The notes beneath the pieces are model-generated. The model searched no databases. It saw nothing but the letters and a program-made list of their open reading frames with translations, and was not told the DNA's origin. Positions 1 through 8,723 of a stretch of DNA of 40,433 nt are shown here, one piece after another (position 1 is the first letter of the stretch; each line of letters starts with the position of its first letter). The stretch spans positions 1-40,433 of the forward strand of contig CALBIE010000623.1 of NCBI GenBank assembly GCA_937893495.1, read 5' to 3'. Made by a program: the position numbers and the translations under genes. The DNA is from an uncultured Verrucomicrobiales bacterium. GTDB taxonomy: Bacteria; Verrucomicrobiota; Verrucomicrobiia; Limisphaerales; JAYPXF01.

Positions 1-348
1 ATTGGAGGTTCGTTTAAGAACCGCCAAGGGATTGTGACCGTCGGGCAGGCATTGGTGCGGGGGGCGGGGGGTGGACGAGTTGGGAAAGCGGTGGTAAACA
101 CGCGCGCGCTCCGGCGCTCCCCGGGGCTGGCTGTTACCCACATTCTGCCCCGGGCTTTCAGCCCGAATTTGAGGGTAACAGATAGCCCGCCGGGAGAGGG
201 AGGCCGCCAGACGGACTTTTTGCAATTCCACGGACTATTTTCCGAAGCATGCTTCTGGCAGGCCCTCCCCAGGGGCACTGACGTTTAGTTATGTGTTTGA
301 TGGAGAAATAGTTGTACATTGTAGATTCACTCAGTTTACAAGTTCGGA
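1..348. other. Gene-free left edge with a nested palindrome
   Basis: No convincing coding region is seen here. The notable structure is an imperfect inverted repeat with arms at 121-139 and 173-193, which share a ctgttaccc/gggtaacag core. Nested inside it is a short perfect hairpin at 151-165 (cgggc-tttca-gcccg). It resembles the other palindromic elements of this window and may also lie near the lost left end of the adjoining transposase remnant. Confidence 0.4.
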
Positions 349-903
349 ATGGAAAACACCGTCCGTCCTGCCGGCCCGCGTTGGGTTGATTTTCTCGTCC
401 AGGTACGCGCCCGGATTGGCGCGCGCGAGTTCTGTGCGCGTCACTGGAGAGGCTACAGTGACTTCACCCGTCAACGGCTGTTGACCTTTCCGGTCGTCAC
501 GCTTTTCCTGCTCCGGAAAACCACCCGGTCCGTGCAACGCCACTTGCACTCCTTCCTTTAGCAACTCTGGGCACCACCGCACGAGGGCTCGGTCACCCCC
601 GGCGGCTGGACCCGGGCTCGTGCCAAGCTTTCCGATACCGCCTTCATCGAATGGAATCAAGAGGTGTTGCTGCCTGTTTTTTGCGCCCGAGAAGGCCGCT
701 CATCGCCGCCTCTGGCGGGGTCATCGCCTGCTGGGCTGTGATGACTCGCTCCGGCGGCTGCCCTCGCACCCGCAAGTGACCGCGGCTTCTGGCGCGGTCG
801 CGGTGGCCAATCACCTCGGGGACACCGGCACCCGTTACACCCCGGCCCGCCTGAGCGTCCTCGATGATCTCCTCAACCAGATCGGCCTGGACGCGCTGGT
901 CGG
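349..903 (+). pseudogene. Degraded IS4-family transposase (N-terminal part)
   Basis: This is the decayed N-terminal half of an IS4-type DDE transposase. Frame 1 from 349 reads a typical IS4 start region, including WRGYSDFTRQRLLTFPVV and LLRKTTRSVQRHLHSFL. It then meets an in-frame TAG at 559-561 and continues beyond it with WTRARAKLSDTAFIEWNQ. Near 690-710 similarity shifts to frame 2, where RLLGCDDSLRRLPSHP and TPARLSVLDDLLNQIGLDA correspond to the region around the first catalytic aspartate of the family. Similarity ends near 903, so the central and C-terminal catalytic parts are absent. At least one stop and one frameshift make this non-functional. The family assignment is by eye from well-known IS4 motifs. 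Confidence 0.72.
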
Positions 904-982
904 CCAGCCGACGGTTTTCAACGACACTCCAATAAAGATGTTCTTTGCCATCTTTGCGACGTTTGCAACAACGCAGAAACAT
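899..982 (-). pseudogene. Start fragment of a second transposase (IS1634-like)
   Basis: Read on the minus strand from ATG at 982, the first 28 codons contain CKRRKDGKEHLYWSVVENRR followed by LAD. This strongly resembles the N-terminus of IS1634/IS4-superfamily transposases, which begin with an R-x-x-R-R-K-D-G-K-x-H-x-Y-W-S-x-V-E signature. After about codon 28 the frame runs into the antisense strand of the neighbouring IS4 remnant and similarity is lost. This is therefore a truncated 5' end fused to other transposon debris. Confidence 0.6.
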
Positions 983-1024
983 ATTGGGGTGACATGCTAT
1001 CAAAAAAATCCGGGCGGGGAATAA

Positions 1025-1303
1025 GATAGGTCTGCACTACAAGCCAGTTGGCCGGGTGTTCCCCTGGAAAATAGGGGAATTCCGCACGGCAGACGGTTGA
1101 AAATAGTCGTTTCCACCCTCCAGTCCGCTAAGTCGGGCTATGGCGCGGCACGCGTTACCTCGGCTGCTACCAAAGATTGAGCGATGGCTGAAATCGAAGA
1201 CTTCGCGGCAAGGCTGGCCGGCAATTCACTTACGCGCCCGCTTGGTCAACGTGATCCAAAGGGCCCTCGAGCCGGCGCACTCCACATGGCGTAGGTTGCG
1301 CGA
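1025..1303. other. Gene-free stretch after transposon remnants
   Basis: No coding region or RNA gene is recognised. A small inverted repeat, ttcccc at 1059-1064 and ggggaa at 1074-1079, is the only structure seen. The segment separates the transposon debris from the stop codon of the TerB-like gene and could hold that gene's 3' end signals. Confidence 0.3.
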
Positions 1304-2446
1304 TTACGCCAGCACGGACAGGTTGTTTTTCGCCAGCAACACCGAGTAGATTCGCTGATACCCGGCCTCCGGGATTAGGAGCGCCGCGCAAAACTGGTCG
1401 ATCAATTCCTGCTCTTCGACCCGCAACTCGCCGTCGGCCATGGACAAGCCAAGGAGATTCGCCATCAGGCACTGGCGCTGGGCGTCATCAAGCGCGTTGG
1501 GCAGGGCTTCGAGCAGGCCATCGAGTCCCAGATGGTTCAGCGCCTCTTCCGCTTCCTCGATGACTTCCGGATGATTGATGACCTTGTTCAAATAGTCTTC
1601 TTCCGCTGGTTGCTTCTCCGCGTCGCAACGACTCATGGCCAGGAGCGCGGCCGTAAAGAGGACCAGTGGAGCGGTCGGGCTCAAATCGAGCATTTCGCCG
1701 TCAGCATCGTTCGCGAGCACGGCAACCTGATTGCGCGAAAGCAGGATTTCAAAAATCTCGTTGAATCGATCTTTCGTGAGGTTCAGCGCGTTTTGAAAAC
1801 GCTCAACCAGATCGCGTTCAGCGGAACGCAGCAGGCCATCAGACATCACCGCGCTCAATTGATTGGCCACGAGGCATTCGCATTGAGCATCGTTGAGAAT
1901 CCGGGGTGCCTCTTCGAGCAATTTGTCGAGTTGATGCACGCGCAGCCACGCGCTGCCTTCCTGAATTGCCTCGGGCGCGGGAATTCGTCGGCTGAGCCAT
2001 TCGGTTTCAACCGGATCCACCTGCCCGTCGGCACCCATTACGGCGTGAATTCCGGCACAAAACGCGCTGGCCGGATTCAGCCGAGCGGGGGCTTCGAGTG
2101 GCATGCTGTCGGCTTCCGCAGTAAATAATCCCGCAATCCGGTCAAGCGCGGGCAGATCCCATTGCGAACATTTCAACTCGTACTGTGCCGCCGCAAAGCG
2201 AAAGTGGATGACGGCAAAGCATGGGTCCGCCTTGACCTTGCATTCGATGACTTCGTTCAGGCGAAATGCCTTGCGGCAAAAGCTGCCGCCGCTCGGGCGA
2301 TAGTAAAAAACGATTCGCTCTTCTCCGACCGCGAGCCACGTCGCGCCAAGTTCACCATCGAGATTGTAGAGCGCACGAACGGCAATGCGCGGCGGCTTGC
2401 CACACAGGTGCAGAAAATTCTTACCCAGTTGATCCGGCAGTTGCAT
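1304..2446 (-). CDS. Tandem TerB-like domain protein
   Basis: This 380-residue soluble protein has no signal peptide or membrane segment. The first about 110 residues form an unassigned mixed region, perhaps PH-like. Two homologous helical repeats follow, each with acidic ADG/SDG loops resembling the metal-binding positions of TerB (tellurite-resistance) domains: GADGQVDPVETEWL and SDGLLRSAERDLVE in repeat one, and MADGELRVEEQELID in repeat two. Each repeat ends in a similar phrase, LLSRNQVAVLA and LLAKNNLSVLA, which points to an internal duplication. In repeat two the first acidic loop is replaced by SRCDAEKQPAEEDYL. I chose ATG 2446; a TTG at 2503 would add 19 residues, and neither has a good ribosome-binding site. 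The TerB fold assignment is by eye and the function is unknown. Confidence 0.7.
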   Translation of the reverse strand: MQLPDQLGKNFLHLCGKPPRIAVRALYNLDGELGATWLAVGEERIVFYYRPSGGSFCRKAFRLNEVIECKVKADPCFAVIHFRFAAAQYELKCSQWDLPALDRIAGLFTAEADSMPLEAPARLNPASAFCAGIHAVMGADGQVDPVETEWLSRRIPAPEAIQEGSAWLRVHQLDKLLEEAPRILNDAQCECLVANQLSAVMSDGLLRSAERDLVERFQNALNLTKDRFNEIFEILLSRNQVAVLANDADGEMLDLSPTAPLVLFTAALLAMSRCDAEKQPAEEDYLNKVINHPEVIEEAEEALNHLGLDGLLEALPNALDDAQRQCLMANLLGLSMADGELRVEEQELIDQFCAALLIPEAGYQRIYSVLLAKNNLSVLA

Positions 2447-2534
2447 GGCTTTGGAGAGTCGGTGGAATTCCGTTTTGAGGCAAGTGCGGGATGGGGATTG
2501 CAAGTTTGAACGACGGATTCAAAAAGTTTGATCG

Positions 2535-2612
2535 GAGGCTCAGCGTAGCTTCGCCCCAACATGGATTGAGTCGTCTGTCAACGGACGGTGGGGCGAGGCT
2601 ATGCCGAGCCTC
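2535..2612. repeat. Imperfect 24-bp inverted repeat between two minus-strand genes
   Basis: The arms 2535-2558 and 2589-2612 are complementary at all but about three of 24 positions, with a 30-bp loop. The element fills most of the 121-180 bp gap between the FAD oxidoreductase stop and the TerB-like gene. It lacks a following U-run, so a classical intrinsic terminator is not supported. It more closely resembles the dispersed palindromic elements elsewhere in the window. Confidence 0.6.
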
Positions 2613-2624
2613 TGGATTGCCCGG

Positions 2625-3770
2625 TTAGTTCTGTTTGTATTCCCGCCATCGAAATCGATCGATTTGCGTTTCCTTCTGCTCCACGGCGTCGGCAATGACG
2701 CGGCCCATTACCGGCGCGAACTTGAACGCGTGGCCGCTGTCGCCGCTGGCAACGACCAACCCCTCCTTTTGCGGGTGGCGATCGATCCAGAAGTGACCGT
2801 CAAAGGTCTGGCTATACAGGCAAAGTCGCGTACCGATGACTGGTGCGTCCTTGAGTTCCGGCAGATTTTCGGCGACGAATTGTCGGATCTCTTCGACTTC
2901 CTCCGGCAAGACTTCGCGTGGATCGTCGGGATGCACCTCAACACCCGGTAGATGCCTGGCGATTTTCAGCGTTCCGTCCGGGAGCGCGGGAAATCCGTAC
3001 CAGCCGGTGGTCGCCATGTCTGCCGCCCAGACGGGGAATCTCGGCGCGGTGTAGCGTTCCAGGTCGTTGACCTTGAGACAAACTACCGCCTGCCGCGTCG
3101 CGCGCATGAATGGTTTCAGTTCCGGAAGCAATGTCGGGGTCCAGGCGCCGGCGGCCAGCAACGTCACGTCGGCCTCGATACGTTCGCCAGATTCGGTTAT
3201 CACGCCAGACACTTTGAATCCGTGATCCATCATCCGGTGAAAGGGTGACCTTTCCCGAATCACGACCCCGTTGTCGCGCGCCTGTCGAACCAGCCGACTA
3301 ATAACCTTTCCGCTTTCCACCCAACCGGCGCGCGGATTCAGGTAGCCGCTTTGGTATCGATCCTTCGTCCACGCTGGAAAGCGGCGGTTGATTTCGTTGG
3401 CATCCAGTTCCTGTAGTTCAAATCCGCGTTGACTGAGCAAATGATAGCTCTCGTGCTCGAATCCGCCCGGTAAAGGTGCACCAGCGGACATGACCAAAAA
3501 GCCGTCCTCGTGATAAAGCGTTTCTCCCCAGTCCTGATTCCACGCCGTCCAACCGGCCAGCGACTCCTCCCCCAGCGCGGTGTAGAGTTCGTCACTGCCG
3601 TAATCCGCGCGTACCACTTTGCTGATGTCCGTCGAGGCGGCTTCGGGTCGGGGCAACGGACCCGGGTCGATAACGGAGACCTGCCACTCACGACGGCGCA
3701 ACTCAATGGCCGCGGTCAACCCAAACAATCCGGCACCAACAATAATGATCGAGGATGGCGAGGTACTCAT
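2625..3770 (-). CDS. FAD-dependent amine oxidase (sarcosine/fructosyl-amine oxidase-like)
   Basis: This 381-residue flavoenzyme belongs to the DAO family. It has an N-terminal dinucleotide-binding motif, VGAGLFGLTAAIELRR (11-26), and the phrase STDISKVVRADYG (46-58), which is typical of monomeric sarcosine oxidase, N-methyltryptophan oxidase and fructosyl-amine oxidases. Cys317 in RLCLYSQTFDGHFWID sits where monomeric sarcosine oxidase attaches FAD through cysteine, so covalent FAD is likely. The C-terminus carries SGDSGHAFKFAPVMG (342-356). Likely chemistry is oxidation of a secondary amine or glycated amino acid with release of hydrogen peroxide; the substrate is not decided by the sequence. 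I chose ATG 3770 because the motif then starts at the usual distance; TTG 3812 would add 14 residues. It is divergent from the plus-strand operon that starts at 3901. Confidence 0.85.
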   Translation of the reverse strand: MSTSPSSIIIVGAGLFGLTAAIELRRREWQVSVIDPGPLPRPEAASTDISKVVRADYGSDELYTALGEESLAGWTAWNQDWGETLYHEDGFLVMSAGAPLPGGFEHESYHLLSQRGFELQELDANEINRRFPAWTKDRYQSGYLNPRAGWVESGKVISRLVRQARDNGVVIRERSPFHRMMDHGFKVSGVITESGERIEADVTLLAAGAWTPTLLPELKPFMRATRQAVVCLKVNDLERYTAPRFPVWAADMATTGWYGFPALPDGTLKIARHLPGVEVHPDDPREVLPEEVEEIRQFVAENLPELKDAPVIGTRLCLYSQTFDGHFWIDRHPQKEGLVVASGDSGHAFKFAPVMGRVIADAVEQKETQIDRFRWREYKQN

Positions 3771-3900
3771 GTGTGGAAGGGACGAGCGCAATTTTTCGAT
3801 TTCCTCAGCCAAATTGCAAGGCGTTCAATTTCAATCAAATGTGACAAACCCATACCAACCGTGAAATGCTGGTTGGCAACGCTGGTTTTTTGCCGTAACA
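3771..3900. promoter_or_regulatory. Divergent promoter region
   Basis: This 130-bp AT-richer gap separates the start of the FAD oxidase (minus) from the start of the TPR-gluzincin gene (plus). It must contain at least the promoter of the oxidase and very likely that of the long plus-strand operon. I do not see a convincing -35/-10 pair and name none. Confidence 0.4.
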
Positions 3901-6624
3901 ATGCAACAGCCCAACCGTCACTGGTCCGTAAACCGCGCACGACTAATGCGCAATGTAATGCAACATCGCCCGACGCATGGGCTTGCGCGTAAGATCGCGC
4001 TGACAGGAGCTGTTTCAACGGCATTCCTGTTGATGGTTTTGGCCAGGCCCGCCAAGGCCGCCGACCATCCCATCAAGGAGGGTCAGGATCTGTTTCTTTC
4101 GGGCAAGTATGATCAGGCCATCGCCCGCGCTGAAAAGGCGCTGGAGGATGATACATCCAACGTGGAATGGACGCGATTGCTGGTCAAGAACCAGCTCATT
4201 GTGGGCCAATACGGCAAAGCGCTCGGCATTGTCACGAACGGTTTCAAACGCTATCCGTTGAGCTCAGACATTCAGCTCAAATGGCTGGCGCGAGAGATTT
4301 TTTTCTACAACGGCTACCCGGACAAGGCAGCCGAGATGCTCATTGAGATCAATCGCCTCTTCAACACCCGGTCGTGGGCCTACAAAGATGCCGGCGACAT
4401 CATCACGCTGGCACGCACTGCCTTGGCCATGGGTGCGGACTCCAAACTGGTCCTCGACCGATTACTGATACCCGCGAAAAAGAATTCGCCCGAACTGGCC
4501 GACGTTTACGAGGCGCTCGGAGAACTTGCCTACGAGAAGGGGGATTTCGCCCTGGCCGCGAGTTACTACAAGGAAGGCATCGCCAGGCTGCCGAATGATC
4601 CCGATCTGCACTATGGCTACGCAAAATCATTTGCCGAGAGCGACCGCGAGGAAATGGCCAAGGCGATCGACAAGGCGCTGGAACTCAATCCACGTCACGT
4701 CCCCTCGCACCTGATGATGATTGACCGGCTTATCGACCGTGAGGATTACGAAGAGGCGGAAGGGATGATCGCGGAAATTCTCAAGGTCAATCCATGGCAA
4801 CCCACCGCCTGGGCGTATCGAGCGGTGATTGCGCATCTTCGGAACGATTCGAAAGAGGAAAACAAATGCCGCACAACCGCACTGAAGTATTACAGCAATA
4901 ACCCGGACGTCGATCATCTGATTGGCAGAAAACTGTCCGCCAAGTATCGCTTTCGCGAAGGGGCGGATTACCAGCGTCTGTCACTCAAGTTTGCCCCGGC
5001 AAATCTCCCGGCGAAGATTCAACTGGCCCAGGATCTTCTGCGTCTCGGCGAGGAATACGAGGGCTGGGAACTGGTGAAGGAAGTCAGCTCCCGCGATGAG
5101 TATGACGTCACCGCTTACAACCTGATCACGCTGCGCGACACGACGGCGAAGTTCGCCAATGTCACCAACGAACATTTTGTCATTCGCATGGCACGTAACG
5201 AGGCCGATATCTACGGCCAACGCGCACTGGCCCTCCTGACTCGCGCCCACGAGACTCTGACCAGAAAATACCAATGCGAACTACCCCGCAGCACCATCGT
5301 GGAGATTTTCCCCAACCAGAACGACTTCGGCGTGCGGACATTCGGGATGCCGGACAATCCCGGATTTCTCGGCGTCTGCTTCGGTTGCCTGATCACCGCC
5401 AACAGCCCGGCTTCGCAGGGTGATCATCCCTCGAACTGGGAGGCCGTGCTCTGGCACGAGTTCACCCACGTCATTACTCTGACGCTCACGAAGAATAAAA
5501 TGCCGCGCTGGCTCAGCGAAGGCATCTCTGTGTTCGAGGAGAAGGAGCAGGACCGTTCCTGGGGCCAGGACATGACGCCGCAATATCGCGAGCTCATTCT
5601 CGAAGGGGAACTGACGCCCGTCAGCAAACTCAGCAGTGCATTTCTGTCCGCAAAGACCGATTTGCATCTGCAATTCGCCTATTACGAATCGTATCTCGCG
5701 GTGGACTACATCGTGCGCGAGTTCGGGGTGCAGGCACTGCGCGGGATCCTCACGGATCTCGGCAACGGCATCGAAATCAACCGAGCGCTCGCGAAACACA
5801 CGCGCCCCATCAAGGAACTCGACAAGACGTTCGAAAAACACGCGAAGACATTGGCGAAGAATCTCGCGCCGGGACTGGATTTCACCAACCCCAATCCGCG
5901 ACCCAGGGAAGGCGATGAGCGCACCCGCCCGCCCTCGCCGGCAGCCATCGCCGAGATAATCCAAAGGCTTCCGAAGAATAATTTCTATCGACTCACCGAA
6001 ACGGCGTTTGAAGCGTTGAAGAAACACGAGTATGTCGAAGCGGAGAAGGCCATCACCACGCTGCTCGAACATTACCCCAACTACGCCGGTCCACGAAGTC
6101 CCCTGTGGCTCAAGGCCCAGATGCATCAGGGCAAAGAAGAACCGGAAGAGGAAAGTAAAGCACTCCGGCGACTGGCACTGCTGGATTCCGACGCGGTCAC
6201 CGCTTATCAGAGTCTGCTGCACCTTGAGTCGGAGCGGGGGGATTGGCCGGCCGTTCGCAAGACTGCCGAGCGAATCCTCGCGGTCAATCCACTGTCGCCT
6301 CTGCCTCATCGATTCCTCGCCCGGGCGGAAGAGCAGACCAATCGCAAACGCGAAGCCGTGGCCGCCTGGGAGACCGTTCTTAAATTCGATCCGACCGATC
6401 CAGCGGAGGTCTATTTTCGAATCGCGAGTCTGCTGCAGGGTGACGACGACGAGAAGGCCAAGCGTCAACTGTTGCACGCCCTCGAAGAAGCCCCACGCTA
6501 TCGCGAAGCGCTCAAGTTGCTGCTGGAAATGAATAGCGTCCAAAAAGCGATACCGCCGGCCACGCCCGCTGCTCAGTCCAGCAAGCCGCCGGCCTCACCA
6601 CGGCCTGCCACTAAATCGAAGTGA
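3901..6624 (+). CDS. Exported TPR protein with gluzincin (peptidase MA-like) domain
   Basis: This 907-residue protein has a basic N-terminus followed by a hydrophobic stretch ending in ARPAKA, a likely signal peptide. In-frame ATGs at 3946 and 3958 are plausible alternative starts that keep the signal sequence. Residues about 60-400 are TPR-like helical repeats. A zinc metalloprotease domain follows, with HEFTH at 519-523 and a downstream glutamate, Glu540, in PRWLSEGISVFEE. This is the gluzincin arrangement found in peptidase MA/DUF1570-type proteins. Further TPRs cover about 680-880, and the tail is rich in Pro, Ala, Ser and Lys. It is first in the MoxR-type operon, and its stop overlaps the DUF4159 start by 4 bp. 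Predicted role: periplasmic or cell-surface metalloprotease or scaffold; the substrate is unknown. Confidence 0.82.
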   Translation: MQQPNRHWSVNRARLMRNVMQHRPTHGLARKIALTGAVSTAFLLMVLARPAKAADHPIKEGQDLFLSGKYDQAIARAEKALEDDTSNVEWTRLLVKNQLIVGQYGKALGIVTNGFKRYPLSSDIQLKWLAREIFFYNGYPDKAAEMLIEINRLFNTRSWAYKDAGDIITLARTALAMGADSKLVLDRLLIPAKKNSPELADVYEALGELAYEKGDFALAASYYKEGIARLPNDPDLHYGYAKSFAESDREEMAKAIDKALELNPRHVPSHLMMIDRLIDREDYEEAEGMIAEILKVNPWQPTAWAYRAVIAHLRNDSKEENKCRTTALKYYSNNPDVDHLIGRKLSAKYRFREGADYQRLSLKFAPANLPAKIQLAQDLLRLGEEYEGWELVKEVSSRDEYDVTAYNLITLRDTTAKFANVTNEHFVIRMARNEADIYGQRALALLTRAHETLTRKYQCELPRSTIVEIFPNQNDFGVRTFGMPDNPGFLGVCFGCLITANSPASQGDHPSNWEAVLWHEFTHVITLTLTKNKMPRWLSEGISVFEEKEQDRSWGQDMTPQYRELILEGELTPVSKLSSAFLSAKTDLHLQFAYYESYLAVDYIVREFGVQALRGILTDLGNGIEINRALAKHTRPIKELDKTFEKHAKTLAKNLAPGLDFTNPNPRPREGDERTRPPSPAAIAEIIQRLPKNNFYRLTETAFEALKKHEYVEAEKAITTLLEHYPNYAGPRSPLWLKAQMHQGKEEPEEESKALRRLALLDSDAVTAYQSLLHLESERGDWPAVRKTAERILAVNPLSPLPHRFLARAEEQTNRKREAVAAWETVLKFDPTDPAEVYFRIASLLQGDDDEKAKRQLLHALEEAPRYREALKLLLEMNSVQKAIPPATPAAQSSKPPASPRPATKSK

Positions 6625-7496
6625 AATCTATAACCACAAACCGGTTCAGACTGGCCATCGCGTTTCTGTTGCTTGCACTGGGCATCGGGGCCGTCGCACA
6701 ATTTCGTTCCGGGCGCAGCCGTTTCAACAACAGTGGGGCGCAAACCGCTCGTGAAGCGGATCCGAACGCGGCGCCGAACTGGACCAACAGCGCGGCTTTC
6801 AAAAAGGACGTGTTCACGTTTGCACGTCTCAAGTACGGCACTTGGGGCGGCCGCGACTGGCGAGGTGGACACCGCTGGGAGACGGATTTCCCCGATGCGG
6901 ATTTGAATCTCTCCTTTCGTCTGCAACAGATGACCTCACTCAAGGTCAACCCCGACGGTATCGTCCTCGAGATCACCGACCCGAAACTGTTCAATTTCCC
7001 GTGGGTTTACATGGTGGAGCCGGGTTCGCTGAGTTTCACGGATGAGGAGGCAAAAATACTCCGAAAATATTTTCTCAACGGCGGCTTTATGATGGTGGAC
7101 GATTTCTGGGGGGAAGCGGAATGGGATAACTTTTACACGGAAATTAAAAAGGTCTTTCCCGATCGAGAGCCAATTGAGTTGAACATGGATCATCCGGTTT
7201 TTCACACCGTGTTTGACATCCGCCTGACAAAGAATCAGATGCAAGTGCCTAACATTCGCACCGGGACCTATAGCCAGTACGACGGCGTCACCTGGGAACG
7301 GGAAGACGCGCGCGACGTGCACTTCAAGGGTCTGTTCGACGACAAAGGGCGCATGATGGTCTTCGTCGCGCATAACACCGACAACGGGGACGGCTGGGAA
7401 CGCGAAGGCGAAAACGAATATTACTTCCGGGAATTCTCGGAAAAGAAAGCCTACCCCCTGGGAATCAACGTCATCTTTTACGCGATGACTCACTGA
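6621..7496 (+). CDS. DUF4159 domain protein
   Basis: This 291-residue protein starts at GTG 6621, which overlaps the preceding stop in a GTGA arrangement that suggests translational coupling. An N-terminal hydrophobic segment, LAIAFLLLALGIGAVA, serves as a signal or anchor. The body matches DUF4159, with features such as FPDADLNLSFRLQQMTS, ITDPKLFNFPWVYMVEPG and LNGGFMMVDDFWG. DUF4159 proteins are thought to share a glutamine-amidotransferase-like fold without an established enzymatic role, and they recur in MoxR/VWA operons of Planctomycetes, Verrucomicrobia and Bacteroidetes. The neighbours fit that context. A 186-bp gap follows before the MoxR gene. Confidence 0.83.
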   Translation: MKSITTNRFRLAIAFLLLALGIGAVAQFRSGRSRFNNSGAQTAREADPNAAPNWTNSAAFKKDVFTFARLKYGTWGGRDWRGGHRWETDFPDADLNLSFRLQQMTSLKVNPDGIVLEITDPKLFNFPWVYMVEPGSLSFTDEEAKILRKYFLNGGFMMVDDFWGEAEWDNFYTEIKKVFPDREPIELNMDHPVFHTVFDIRLTKNQMQVPNIRTGTYSQYDGVTWEREDARDVHFKGLFDDKGRMMVFVAHNTDNGDGWEREGENEYYFREFSEKKAYPLGINVIFYAMTH

Positions 7497-7682
7497 TACT
7501 GCCCACGGATGACACGAATTGATGAAGAAAGTAATTTTTGCCGGGACCAGCGTTACCGAATCGTACTGTCCCGCAAGGAACCGAGTAAAAGCAACCTATC
7601 CGTAGATTTAAGATCAGGAACGATTTTTGATTAATTCGCCCGATTCGCGTCGTTCGCGGGCAAAAACTAAATAAGGAAACAA
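7497..7682 (+). promoter_or_regulatory. Leader of the MoxR gene with ribosome-binding site
   Basis: This is the only sizeable gap in the first part of the operon. It begins with a cccacggatgacacgaat phrase that resembles part of the inverted repeat at 34990-35070. It ends with taaggaaac (7672-7680), a good Shine-Dalgarno region just ahead of the GTG at 7683. An internal promoter is possible but no clear boxes were identified. Confidence 0.4.
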
Positions 7683-8720
7683 GTGGAAACTGAGACAACT
7701 GAAAACGTGGACCAACAAAAAATCCCGCCGCTTCCCGAGCCAACGGAAAAGGAAATTGTCGATCAACTGGTCGCTGCGCGCGGGCAGATTCTCGGCGAGT
7801 TGCGCAAAGCCATAGTCGGCCAGGAGGAAGTCATTGAGCAACTCCTCATGGTGCTGCTCTCCGGCGGACATTGCCTGATCACGGGCGCACCCGGCCTCGC
7901 CAAGACTCTGCTCGTCAAATCGATCGCCCAGATCTTTCATCTGAAATTTCAGCGCATTCAATTCACGCCGGACCTGATGCCGGCGGACATTATCGGCGTG
8001 GAAATCCTGCAGGAATCCGACGGCGACCGGGTTTTGGAGTTTGTTCATGGACCGGTCTTCGCGAACATGGTCCTGGCTGATGAAATTAATCGCACGCCGC
8101 CCAAGACCCAGGCCGCGTTGCTCGAGGCGATGCAGGAACATCAGGTCACCGCCGCTGGCGTCCGACACATTCTGCCCGAGCCATTCTTCGTATTGGCGAC
8201 GCAGAATCCAATTGAGATGGAGGGCACTTATCCCCTGCCCGAAGCACAACTGGATCGGTTTATGTTCAATGTCGTCATCGATTATCTTCCCGAAAATGAC
8301 GAGGTCACCGTCGTGCAACGGACCACGGGGGGAAAGCCCGAACCGATCAATCCTATCTTCCACAGCGAAGACGCCCTGCGATTCACCGAGGTCGTCCGAA
8401 AGATGCCCATCGCCGAGGACGTCGTCCGTTTCGCGGTCAGACTCGCCGCGGCTTCGCGACCCAACCAGAAAGACTCGCCGGAATTCATAAACGACTGGAT
8501 CAGTTGGGGCGCTGGCACCCGCGCCGCGCAATATCTCGTGCTGGGCGGAAAAGCGCGCGCGATTCTGCAAGGCCGTTCACATGTCACGCCGGAGGACATT
8601 CAAGCACTGGCCCATCCGGTTCTCCGCCATCGCATCCTCGTCAATTACCGGGCCGAGGCCGAAGGCGTCACCGTTGAGAACGTCATTTCAAAACTCCTGG
8701 AAGCCGTTCAACCGAAATAA
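7683..8720 (+). CDS. MoxR-family AAA+ ATPase
   Basis: This 345-residue cytoplasmic ATPase has Walker A GAPGLAKT at 68-75. A Walker B region reads MVLADEINRTPPKTQAALLE, followed by the sensor region VLATQNPIEMEGTYPLPEAQLDRFMF split across a few residues as in all MoxR proteins. The GTG start at 7683 is supported by an upstream aaggaa. MoxR proteins act with VWA-domain partners as chaperones that mature or insert cofactors or complexes. Here the partners DUF58 and BatA follow directly with 3-bp spacing and a 4-bp overlap. The length and motif set are complete. Confidence 0.95.
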   Translation: METETTENVDQQKIPPLPEPTEKEIVDQLVAARGQILGELRKAIVGQEEVIEQLLMVLLSGGHCLITGAPGLAKTLLVKSIAQIFHLKFQRIQFTPDLMPADIIGVEILQESDGDRVLEFVHGPVFANMVLADEINRTPPKTQAALLEAMQEHQVTAAGVRHILPEPFFVLATQNPIEMEGTYPLPEAQLDRFMFNVVIDYLPENDEVTVVQRTTGGKPEPINPIFHSEDALRFTEVVRKMPIAEDVVRFAVRLAAASRPNQKDSPEFINDWISWGAGTRAAQYLVLGGKARAILQGRSHVTPEDIQALAHPVLRHRILVNYRAEAEGVTVENVISKLLEAVQPK

Positions 8721-8723
8721 ATC

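Noticed and set aside
2535-2612. Intrinsic terminator for the TerB-like or FAD oxidase gene
   Set aside because: The stem is strong, but there is no T-run on either strand after it, and the loop is 30 bases. A dispersed palindromic repeat fits better.
5281-6543. Minus-strand open frame of 420 codons
   Set aside because: It lies opposite the TPR-gluzincin gene. The product has no recognisable domain and shadows the GC-rich third positions.
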